A DNA stretch of 64,000 bases. Source: Thermoanaerobaculum sp. Its GTDB lineage: Bacteria > Acidobacteriota > Thermoanaerobaculia > Multivoradales > UBA5704. The stretch lies in NCBI GenBank assembly GCA_021154885.1, contig JAJKHS010000031.1, forward strand, positions 1 through 64,000, read 5' to 3'. The notes beneath the pieces were generated by a model. The model ran no database searches and was not told the DNA's origin. It saw only the letters and a program-made list of their open reading frames with translations. Positions 8,111 to 55,200 of this stretch are shown here, piece after piece (position 1 is the first letter of the stretch; every line of letters starts with the position of its first letter). A program made the translations under genes and the position numbers.

Positions 8111-9220
8111 ATGAGACTCGAGATTCGCCTCGGGATCGCGGCTCTCCTCGCCCTCCTCGTCCTGCCGCTGCGTGTCCCGGCGGCCTCTCCCGCGCCCTCG
8201 CGCCTGGAGGCGAACGCCGACCCGATCGTGCGGGCCGCCATGGCCCGGCATGGCACGCCGGGTCTGATGCTCGCCGTCGTCGACGCCGGACGGGTGGTGC
8301 TCGCGAAGGGCTATGGCGTGCGCTCGCTGCCGTCGGGGCCGGTGCCGGACGCGGACACCGTCTTCGCCATCGGCTCCATCTCCAAGGCGGTGACCGCCGT
8401 CGGTGCCATGCTGCTGGTCCAGGACGGCAAGCTGCAGCTGGACGAGCCCGCCGCGAGCTACCTCCCCGACCTGCCGGAGCGGTGGCGGAACATCACCGTC
8501 CGCCAGTTCATGACCCACACCAGCGGCGTCCCTCAGGTCCCCAGGGCGACGTCCTTCGCCGCCGCCCTGCGGCGGGCGGCCGGCGAGCCCATGACCTTCA
8601 GGCCCGGCTCCGACCAGGAGTACAACAACTTCAACTTCGCCGTGATCGGCAAGGTCGTCGAGGCGGTGAGCGGCCAGCCGTACCTCGACTTCATGCGCCT
8701 GCGGGTGTTCGGTCCGCTGCACATGAGCTCGACGGGCGTGCGGGTGGAGAGCGCCGACCGGGCGACCGGGTACACGGCCGGACCCGGCGGCGGCCTGCGG
8801 TCGGGCGCGCCGGGCTTTGCCGCCGGCGACTACGGCGTCCCCTCGGGCGGGCTGGAGTCGACCGCCGCCGACCTGCTCAGGCTCGAGGCGGGGCTGCGGG
8901 ACGGCCGGCTGCTCCGGCCGGAGGCCACCTGCCAGATGTGGACCCCCGCCGTCCCCCCCGGCACCCACTACACCTGGAACTTCACCCCCGGCTGGCAGCG
9001 CCGGGTAGCCGGCGGCACCCTGGTGATCGCCAAGAACGGCGCCGTGACGGGCTTCACCAGCATGATCCAGATGGTGCCCAGCCGCGGCGCCGCGGTGATC
9101 CTGCTGTGGAACCTCAAGCAGCCGGGCAACGATTTCTGGGCCCCCACTGCCGACCTCCTCCAGCGCGCTTTCGGCACCCCGCGGCCGGCCCGAGGCGAGG
9201 ACGGCGCAGGCGGGGAGTAG
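8111..9220 (+). CDS. exported beta-lactamase-fold serine hydrolase, 369 aa
   Basis: Signal peptide up to about residue 25 (LPLRVPAA). The class C beta-lactamase/DD-peptidase (PF00144) motifs are present: S-I-S-K at 89-92 with nucleophile Ser89, and Y-N-N at 171-173 as the second motif. A clear KTG is replaced by a KNG-like segment near the C-terminus, so it is probably an esterase or D-peptidase rather than an antibiotic-resistance enzyme. It is followed by a perfect hairpin that separates it from the convergent Kazal-like gene. Confidence 0.85.
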   Translation: MRLEIRLGIAALLALLVLPLRVPAASPAPSRLEANADPIVRAAMARHGTPGLMLAVVDAGRVVLAKGYGVRSLPSGPVPDADTVFAIGSISKAVTAVGAMLLVQDGKLQLDEPAASYLPDLPERWRNITVRQFMTHTSGVPQVPRATSFAAALRRAAGEPMTFRPGSDQEYNNFNFAVIGKVVEAVSGQPYLDFMRLRVFGPLHMSSTGVRVESADRATGYTAGPGGGLRSGAPGFAAGDYGVPSGGLESTAADLLRLEAGLRDGRLLRPEATCQMWTPAVPPGTHYTWNFTPGWQRRVAGGTLVIAKNGAVTGFTSMIQMVPSRGAAVILLWNLKQPGNDFWAPTADLLQRAFGTPRPARGEDGAGGE

Positions 9221-9237
9221 ATTGCTGTCGCGGGTGA

Positions 9238-9268
9238 GGTGCGGGGCCGCGCCATGCGGCCCCGCACC
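9238..9268. terminator. perfect 13-bp hairpin between convergent genes
   Basis: GGTGCGGGGCCGC (9238-9250), loop GCCAT, then its exact complement GCGGCCCCGCACC (9256-9268). It lies between the stop codons of the serine hydrolase (9220) and the minus-strand Kazal-like gene (9283), where a bidirectional terminator is expected. No T-run on either side, so termination could be hairpin-only or Rho-assisted. Confidence 0.75.
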
Positions 9269-9282
9269 GGCGCTCAGGGGCT

Positions 9283-9510
9283 CTAGATGGTATTGCCGTA
9301 CGGCACGCAGCCGGTGGCGCAGTCCAGAGAGGCGAAGCAGGCGTTGGAATAGACGTGGCCGTTCGAGCAGATCACCGGAGCGTAGTTTTCGGGGCAGAGG
9401 CAGCGCGGACAGCAGCCGCCGCCGAAGGAGGCCTGCGAGGACGCCGGGATGGCGAGGGCGCCCACCACCAGCGTTGCCGCCAGAGCGAGCTTCAGAACCA
9501 TTTTCTTCAT
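9283..9510 (-). CDS. small secreted Kazal-like Cys-rich protein, 75 aa
   Basis: Signal peptide MKKMVLKLALAATLVVGALA with cleavage near ASSQA. The mature part of about 48 aa has the Kazal serine-protease-inhibitor spacing: C-x-C-P-x-N-Y-x-P-V-I-C-S-N-G-x-x-Y-x-N-x-C, ending in DCATGC. The classical second Cys after PV is followed by the usual SNGHVYSNAC block. Probably an exported protease inhibitor or a Kazal-fold structural peptide. The AAAGGAG site 6 nt before the ATG supports the start. Its neighbours are three exported hydrolases or peptidases. Confidence 0.8.
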   Translation of the reverse strand: MKKMVLKLALAATLVVGALAIPASSQASFGGGCCPRCLCPENYAPVICSNGHVYSNACFASLDCATGCVPYGNTI

Positions 9511-9634
9511 TTGGAGCTCCTTTCACGAAGAGTGGATGAGGAGCCGGAGCTATCCGCCGGGGGTTGGGGGAGCTCCGGGCTCACTCATGTAGACATTGTA
9601 ATGAATTCAGGCTTCGTTCTCACCCTGACCACCC

Positions 9635-11737
9635 TCACCAGACGCGGCAGGCGTTCTCGCGCACCATCGGCGACTTGGGTGCGCAATTGTAAGCTTTCTG
9701 AAACTCGGGCATGTTCGCCAAGACGCCGTTGACGCGGTAGCGGCCCGCCGAATGGGAGTCGGTCTGGGCTCGCAACCGGGCGTTCTCGTCGGTGGAGTTC
9801 TCGCACCACCCCTGGCCCCAGCCCAGGAACAGGCGCTGCTCGGGAGTGAAGCCGTCGCGCAGCGGCGGCGTCGATCCCTTGAGGGTGTCTTCGAGCGCCA
9901 TGAGGGCGATGCGCACGCCGCCGTTGTCGGCGGTGTTCTCGCCCAGAGTGAGGCGGCCGTTCAGGTGCACGCCCCCGGCGACGGTGAAGGCCGAGTACTC
10001 GTCGGCGAGGCAGGTGGCGCGCTTCTCGAACTCCTTGGCGTCCGCCTCCGTCCACCAGTCGGCGAAGTTCCCCTTGGCGTCGAATTTCCGTCCCTGGTCG
10101 TCGAAGCCATGGGTCAGCTCGTGGCCGATGACGGCGCCGATGCCGCCGAAGTTCAAGGCGTCGTCCGCGGACTTGTCGAAGAACGGCGGCTGCAGGATGC
10201 CGGCCGGGAAGTTGATGTTGTTTTCGAAGGGGCTGTAGTACGCGTTCACGGTGGGCGGCGTCATGTTCCACTCCGACGGATCCACCTTCCGGCCGATCTT
10301 CGCCCGGTTGCGCGCCTCCTCGAAGGCGATGGCGCGCTTGGCGTTGCCGAAGGCGTCGCCGCGAACGATCTTCACCGTCGAGTAGTCCCGCCAATGCTCG
10401 GGATAACCGATCTTGTTGGCGACGGCGGCGCGCTTCTCGAGCGCCTTCTGCTTGGTGGCATCCGTCATCCACGGGAGGTCGCGGATGTCGCGGTCGAGAG
10501 AGGCTTCGATCGCGGCCACCATCTTCGCCATGCGCGCCTTGCCCTCGGGCCCGAACGTGGCCTCGACGTAGCGCTGGCCCAGGGCCTCTCCGAGCTGCCG
10601 GTTGGTGAGCTCGACACACCGCTTCCAGCGCGGCCTGAGCTCCTTGGTCCCCGACAGGGCCTTTTCAAAGAAGTTGAAATTCTCGTTGACGAAGGCCGCG
10701 GGCAGGAGCGGCGCCGCTTCATGGACGGCGTGCCACCGCAGGTAGGCCTTCCAGTCGTCGAGGCTCCGCGCGTCGACGACCTCGTTCACACCTTTGAAGA
10801 AGTCCGGCCAGCCGACGTTGACGTCCGTGAAGGCGGGCGCGCCGCTGGCCGCGAAGTACGCCGCCCAGTCGAAGTGGGGCGCCAGGGCGCTGAGCTCCTG
10901 GCGGGTCATCTTGTGGTCGCGGTTCGCGGGGTCCCGCCGCTTCACGCGCTCCAGCGAAGCCTGGGCGAGGGCCGTCTCGATGTCGAGCACGCTCCGGGCG
11001 TCTTTGGCCGCCGCCGCCGCCGGCTCACCCAGCAGCTCGAGCATCTTCTGGACGTGGACGGGGAACTGCTTGCGCACGTCCGCGAACCGCGCCTCGTCCT
11101 TCAGATAGTAGTCCCGGTCGGGCAGGGAGAGCCCGGCCTGGTCCACCCCCGCGATGTAGAGGCTGGCGTTCTTCAAATCGGGCTGAGAGTTGAAGCGGAA
11201 GAGCGCGGGGACCCCGTCCGAGTGCAGCCGGGCCAGGGCCGCCGCGATCTCCTCCTTCGTCTTGAGGGCGGCTATGCGGTCGAGCTGCGGCTTGAGGGGG
11301 GTGGCACCCTTCGCCTCGATGGCGGCCTCGTCCATGCAGCTCGCATAGTAGTCGCCGATCTTCTGGTCGATGGCCCCGCGCTTGGGATCGGGCTTCGCGA
11401 CCTTCTCGAGGATGTTGCGCAAGGCGGCCTGGTTGTGCTCCTGGAGCTCGTCGAAACGGCTCCAGCGCGGCCGGTCCGGCGGCACGGGGCTCCTCTTGAT
11501 CCAGCCGCCGCAGGCGAACTGGTAGAAGTCGTCGCAGGGCTGGACCGAGCGGTCGAGCGCGGACAGGTCGAAGCCCGGAATGGCACGGGGCTGGTTCGAG
11601 TCGGTCAGGTCCGGGGCGGTCTGGCCGGCCGGCGGGGCCGGGTTCTGCGCCAAGGCGGTCACAGAGGACACAGCGAACAGGGCGGCGATTGCCGCGGGCA
11701 TTGCGGTCAGGCGGAGCAGGCGGAGGATATGGCGCAT
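9635..11737 (-). CDS. exported M13-family (neprilysin-like) metalloendopeptidase, 700 aa
   Basis: N-terminal signal peptide (MRHILRLLRLTAMPAAIAAL..., cleaved near residue 30). Zinc site HELTH at 539-543 in GHELTHGFDDQG, third ligand Glu600 in GENTADNGG, and the C-terminal CRVW typical of M13 enzymes. The family cleaves oligopeptides of up to about 40-50 residues outside the cytoplasm. An AGGGGAG ribosome site precedes the ATG. It starts 56 nt after the stop of the radical SAM gene on the same strand with no obvious terminator between, so it may be the last gene of the NRPS operon. A housekeeping role is equally possible. Confidence 0.93.
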   Translation of the reverse strand: MRHILRLLRLTAMPAAIAALFAVSSVTALAQNPAPPAGQTAPDLTDSNQPRAIPGFDLSALDRSVQPCDDFYQFACGGWIKRSPVPPDRPRWSRFDELQEHNQAALRNILEKVAKPDPKRGAIDQKIGDYYASCMDEAAIEAKGATPLKPQLDRIAALKTKEEIAAALARLHSDGVPALFRFNSQPDLKNASLYIAGVDQAGLSLPDRDYYLKDEARFADVRKQFPVHVQKMLELLGEPAAAAAKDARSVLDIETALAQASLERVKRRDPANRDHKMTRQELSALAPHFDWAAYFAASGAPAFTDVNVGWPDFFKGVNEVVDARSLDDWKAYLRWHAVHEAAPLLPAAFVNENFNFFEKALSGTKELRPRWKRCVELTNRQLGEALGQRYVEATFGPEGKARMAKMVAAIEASLDRDIRDLPWMTDATKQKALEKRAAVANKIGYPEHWRDYSTVKIVRGDAFGNAKRAIAFEEARNRAKIGRKVDPSEWNMTPPTVNAYYSPFENNINFPAGILQPPFFDKSADDALNFGGIGAVIGHELTHGFDDQGRKFDAKGNFADWWTEADAKEFEKRATCLADEYSAFTVAGGVHLNGRLTLGENTADNGGVRIALMALEDTLKGSTPPLRDGFTPEQRLFLGWGQGWCENSTDENARLRAQTDSHSAGRYRVNGVLANMPEFQKAYNCAPKSPMVRENACRVW

Positions 11738-11793
11738 CGGTTCTCCCCTTGTTTTGGACTGGCGTAAGGTTCTACCAGGACTCCATGCGACGC

Positions 11794-13707
11794 TTACGTT
11801 ACGCGGGTGTCATATCCGAAAGAGGCCTGGACGGCAAGAGCCAATACGTTCTCTCGGCCTGCGGGTTGCAGCACGAGACTCAGATAATAGCCGTTCTCCT
11901 CAAACAGGAGCCCGCGCTCCCGCAGGGCCGCGACCTCTCTCGTCACTGCATCGACCGACAGGTCCCCCAGGATGTCGACCAGCCGCGGAATCTTGTGATT
12001 CTGGCGGAGCGCGTGCAGCACCCGCAGAGCCGGCGGGCTGATCCTGTGCTCGACACGGCTGCCACTTCGGCTGTCGCTGACCAGGGTGTCGCCGCCGCTC
12101 TCCTCAAAGACCAGCTCCGGCTTCGGGCTGCGTTCCCACAACGCCCACCACTGGGCGACTCGCTCGCGCAGCTTCCCCAGCCAGCGCGAGGTGTTCACAA
12201 GGTAAGCAGCGCTCAGGTCCTCGTCGCGGAAGAAGTATGCGAAGTCTTCCAGGTCTTCGCTCGGGAAGGGGTAGATCATGGAATAGAAATCGCTCGACCG
12301 CAGTTTGAGGCCGTACTCGGAAGCCAGTTTGTGGTATGGGCTGAAGCGGTCGAAACGGATGGGGAAGACCCCGCCGGGCGGGTAGAGATGGGTGAGTAAA
12401 GGGATGTCCTTATAATATTTCTCGTAAACCGATTCCGGTTCTCCCGGGAAGCCGACCAGGAGGTTCCAGTTCGGCGTGATCCGAAAACGGTGGCAATGCA
12501 TCAGGAACTGCAGGTTTTGGAAAGACGTCGTACCTTTCTTCATCAACTTGAGCGTCGAGGTCGAGAGCGCCTCGATCCCCGGCTGGATCCGAGTCACGCG
12601 CGCCCGCTCCAGGACCGCCATCTCGTGCTCCTTGAGGTCGGCCTTGATCTCATAGAACAGGCTCGTGTTGCCCGGCGGATTCAGGTGGGGGAGCACGTCT
12701 GTCAGGTACTCGCGAGGCAGGATATTGTCGACGGACTCGAACTCCTCCACCCGCGAGCCGTAGCGGTCGAACAGCTCCTGCATGTGCTCGACGGCCAGGC
12801 TCGGCGCCATCGCTCGATATTTCATCGTGGTCCCGTTCAGTCCGCAAAAGGTGCAGTGGGACCGCTCCCCCCACCAGCAGCCCCGTGAGGTCTCGAAGGG
12901 GAGGCGCGGCTTGAACTGCGAGCCCCTGACCTTGCTGCCCAAGGCGGTGAAATAGTCTTCGTAGTCGAGCGGCAGCTTCTCGTCGATGCTGAGCTCTTCG
13001 CCGATTTCCCGGCATTGGCCGGCCGGCGTCAGGGCCAGCTTGCGCCGCGACAGGACCCCGGGGATCCGATGACAGCTCTCCATCTCCCCGGCCAGCAAAT
13101 GCTCGACGAACTGAGGGAAGCTGCTCAGAGCCGGCCCTGAGAACACGAAGTCGACCTGTTTGACATGTCTCGCGATGACGGCGCCCATCGGCGCCTCGCA
13201 GTTGGCGCCGCCCATGACGATCAGCGTCTCGGGACGCTTCTCCTTCAAGCGCTTTGCCACCGCGAAAGATGCGATGTTCTGGGAGAACATCGACGTCAGC
13301 CCCACGAGCGGGTAGTCGGAGAGGCGATAGCGGTCGATCAGGCCGCGGAGGAACTGCCCGACGGTCCGCCGCTTGGCAAGAAGCTGCGGCTTGACCAGCG
13401 CGAGCTGCGTCCGTTGTTGGGAGAAGTGGCGATTGAGGTACAGCTCCGATTGATCCGGCAGCTCGGGAAAGGCATCGGCGCTGAAAAACCAGTCGCCGAG
13501 GCCCGCCGTGTTGGCCTCCACGGACTGCGAGATCATGTGGTACAAGGGCAGTCCCAGGTAGTTCACCAGGTCGAGATTGAGATAGAAGATGTCACAGCTC
13601 ACCCGGTCTCCCAGCTTCCGTGTGACGGCGGCCTTGAGCTGGGTAAGGGCGATGGAGGGGATATCCGCCGCCGCAAACGGCATGCTGACGAGAGCCACCC
13701 TGTACAT
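11794..13707 (-). CDS. cobalamin-type radical SAM enzyme of the RiPP-maturation C-methyltransferase family, 637 aa
   Basis: The N-terminus (MYRVALVSMPFAAADIPSIAL, about 1-200) matches the B12-binding-like start of the 'RiPP maturation radical SAM protein 1' family. The [4Fe-4S] motif is the unusual C-x7-C-x2-C (Cys277, 285, 288, in SRGCWWGERSHCTFCG) rather than C-x3-C-x2-C, as in that family. Members are predicted to C-methylate unactivated carbons of peptides using methylcobalamin and SAM. Here the gene starts 51 nt after the stop of the last NRPS gene, with an AAAGGAG ribosome site, so it is probably a tailoring enzyme of the NRPS product. No RiPP precursor gene lies next to it. The family call is firm; substrate and reaction are inferred. 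Confidence 0.85.
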   Translation of the reverse strand: MYRVALVSMPFAAADIPSIALTQLKAAVTRKLGDRVSCDIFYLNLDLVNYLGLPLYHMISQSVEANTAGLGDWFFSADAFPELPDQSELYLNRHFSQQRTQLALVKPQLLAKRRTVGQFLRGLIDRYRLSDYPLVGLTSMFSQNIASFAVAKRLKEKRPETLIVMGGANCEAPMGAVIARHVKQVDFVFSGPALSSFPQFVEHLLAGEMESCHRIPGVLSRRKLALTPAGQCREIGEELSIDEKLPLDYEDYFTALGSKVRGSQFKPRLPFETSRGCWWGERSHCTFCGLNGTTMKYRAMAPSLAVEHMQELFDRYGSRVEEFESVDNILPREYLTDVLPHLNPPGNTSLFYEIKADLKEHEMAVLERARVTRIQPGIEALSTSTLKLMKKGTTSFQNLQFLMHCHRFRITPNWNLLVGFPGEPESVYEKYYKDIPLLTHLYPPGGVFPIRFDRFSPYHKLASEYGLKLRSSDFYSMIYPFPSEDLEDFAYFFRDEDLSAAYLVNTSRWLGKLRERVAQWWALWERSPKPELVFEESGGDTLVSDSRSGSRVEHRISPPALRVLHALRQNHKIPRLVDILGDLSVDAVTREVAALRERGLLFEENGYYLSLVLQPAGRENVLALAVQASFGYDTRVT

Positions 13708-13758
13708 GATTGCAGACTCCTTTTTTCTACGGACCGATTATTAGGGCGCCCAGGTGCC

Positions 13759-52291
<38,533 letters not shown>

Positions 52292-52295
<4 letters not shown>

Positions 52296-55200
52296 ACCTC
52301 TCCCGTCGAACGTCCTCTGTGTCGCACGGTCGTCTGCTTCAGCCGACGATTTTCGCGGGCTACCGGGGTGATCCCCGGGAGCGCCGTGCTCAGGCCACCG
52401 GCCTTGACCCGCCCGATCTCGCCCGAGAGCCCCTCCACCGTAGGGGCGTCGAACAGGGTACGGAGCGGGAGGTCCACGGCGAAGGCCTCGCGTACCCGGG
52501 CGATAACACGCGTGGCCAGCAGCGAATGCCCCCCCAGATCGAAGAAGTTGTCGTGGATCCCCACCCGCTCGATCCCCAGCATGTCGGCCCAGATGGCCGC
52601 CAGGACCTCTTCCTCCGCCGTGCCGGGCGCGACGAAGCCATCGTCGAGGTCGGGGCGGACCCGCTCGGGCTCGGGCAGGGCGCGGCGGTCGACCTTGCCC
52701 TGGGGAGTGCGCGGCAGGCGCTCCAGAGGCATGAAGCTCGCGGGAACCATGTGCTCCGGCAGCTTCGTCAGGAGGAAACGGCGCAGCTCGCTCGTGGTCG
52801 GTGCCGGATCGCCTGCGGGCACCAGGTATCCCACCAGACGCTTGCCGTCGACGGCATCCGCCCAGGCCACCACGACGGCCGCGATCACACCCGGATGCTG
52901 GCTCAGCGCCACCTCGATCTCTTCCAGCTCCACCCGGAAACCGCGGACCTTGACCTGGTGATCGAGGCGGCCGAGGAACTCGAAGAGGCCTGCCGGCGTG
53001 CAGCGCGCGAGATCGCCGGTGCGGTACAACCGCGATCCGGGCTCGCCGCCGAACGGGTCGGGAATGAATCGCGCGGCGGTCAGGTCGGGGCGGCCGAGAT
53101 AGCCTCTCGCCAGGCTTCCACCCCCGATGGCGAGCTCGCCCGGGATGCCGATCGGCAGAGGCTCGAATCGGGGGTCGAGCACATGGACGCGAGCTCCGGT
53201 CAGCGGCCTTCCCAGCGGCAGGACGTTGGAGCCCGGCGCCGCAACGGGCTCGTCCGCCCGATAGGTGAGCACGCCCACCGTGGTCTCGGTGGGGCCGTAG
53301 TGATTGAGATAGATGCAGCCAGGGGACGACCGGCGGATCTCCTGCACCCGATCCCAGTACGATGCCTCACCGCCGACCAGCAGCAGGCGCCGCGGCAGGA
53401 TCCGCTCGCCGTAACCGCTCGCCATCAGCACGGCCAGGTGCGAAGGGGCGACCTTCAGGTAGTCGACCGGCTGGCGGCCGAGGAGGTCCGCCAGCGCCGC
53501 GGGCTCGCTCAGCCGCTCCGGGGTGATCAGGTGCAGGACCCCACCATGGCAGAGCGAGGCGAAGAGATAGGTGATCGGCGCGTCGACGGCGAGGCTCTGC
53601 TGCAGGGCGAACGAGGCCCCGGCCGGCGGCCCCAGGCGCTCCAGGATCCCGTGCAGATAGGCGCGGAGCTGAGAGTGCTGCCCGGCGACCCCCTTGGGCT
53701 CCCCGGTCGAGCCCGAGGTGTAGATGACGTACGCGAGGTGGTCTGGCGTCGCGCCGGCGACCGGATCGGCCTCGCTCTCGCGGTCGAGCCCCTCGCCGGC
53801 CGTCTCGATGCTCACCACCGCCACCCCCAGGCCGGCCAGGCGCCCGGCCAGGCCCTCCCGGGTGACCACTGCCGGCACGCGGGCGTCGGCGAGCAGGAAG
53901 GCGAGACGTTGCCGGGGGAGGGCCAGGTCGAGCCCGAGGTAGCCCCCGCCCGCCTTGTGGATGGCCAGCATGGCGACGACCATTTCGATCGAGGGCTCGA
54001 TCAGGATCCCGGCCACCGTCTCCAGCCCGACGCCGAGCCGGCGCAGGCGATACGCCAGCCGGTTGGCGAGCCGGTTCAGCTCGGCGTAGCTCAACCGCCG
54101 GTCCTCGCACACCACCGCGGGCGCGTCGGGCGTGGCCGCGGCCTGCCGCTCGAAGAGCTGATGGACGCACAGGTCCCAGGATCCCGGTGAGCCGCCGTCG
54201 TTCCACTCGACGGTGAGCTGTTGCCGCTCGGCTTCGCCGAGCAGAGGAAGGTACGACAGGGGGAGCTCGGGATCGGCCATTGCCTGCTCCACGAGCCGGA
54301 CCCAGTGCGCGCCCAGGCGGGCCACCGTGGGACGGTCGAAGAGGGCGGTGCGATAGCGCAGCATCCCGCCCAGCCGCCCGTCCCCCTCCACGAGCGACAG
54401 GACCAGATCGAACTTCGTCGTCGCCACCTCCCCCTCGAGCAGCCGCAGCGTGAGGCCGGGCAGCTCCACGGGGGCTCCGCCGGCGTTCTCGAGGGCGAAC
54501 ACCACCTGGAAGAGCGGCGTGTGGCTGAGGCTGCGCTCCGGCCGCAGCTCCTCCACCAGCTTCTCGAACGGCAAATCCTGATGCGCCTGCGCCCCCAGGG
54601 CCGTCTCCCGCACGCGGCCGACCAGCTCACGTAAGCCCGGATCACCCTCCAGGTCGCCGCGCATGACGAGAGTGTTGACGAAGAGGCCGATCAGGCCTTC
54701 GGTCTCCACATGGTGCCGGCCCGCGATGGGCGTGCCGACGGCGACCACCGGCTGGCCGGAGTAGCGCGAGAGGAGTGCCTCGAAGGTTGCCAGGAGCGTC
54801 ATGAACAGGGTGACCCGCTGGTGACGGCTCCACTCCTTCAGCCCTTCGGCGAGGCCGGGCGGCCAGGACAGGCTCTCCGCGGCGCCCTCGAAGCTGGCCA
54901 CGGGTCCGCGCGGCCGGTCGGTGGGAAGGTCGAGGACCGCCGGCACGCCCGCCAGGCGGTCCCGCCAATAGGCGAGCTGGCGCTGCAGGACCTCATCCCG
55001 CAGCCAGGATCGCTGCCAGGCCGCGAAGTCGGCGTACTGGACGGGCAGCTCCGGCAGGGGAGAGGAACGGCCGGTGGAGAAGGCGGAGTAGAGCTCCGCC
55101 AGCTCGCGCAGGAAGACCTGGATGGACCAGCCGTCGCTCGCGATGTGGTGCGTGGTGACCAGGGCGACGTGCTCCCGCTCGCCGAGCCGCAGGAGACGCA

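Noticed and set aside
9752-11767. Plus-strand open frame of about 670 codons over the M13 peptidase
   Set aside because: The minus strand encodes a complete M13 enzyme with signal peptide and zinc motifs; the plus frame is a shadow.
11738-13758. RiPP precursor peptide for the radical SAM enzyme
   Set aside because: The gaps on either side are about 50 bases, and no short gene with a leader or core-like sequence fits. A precursor elsewhere in the genome cannot be excluded.
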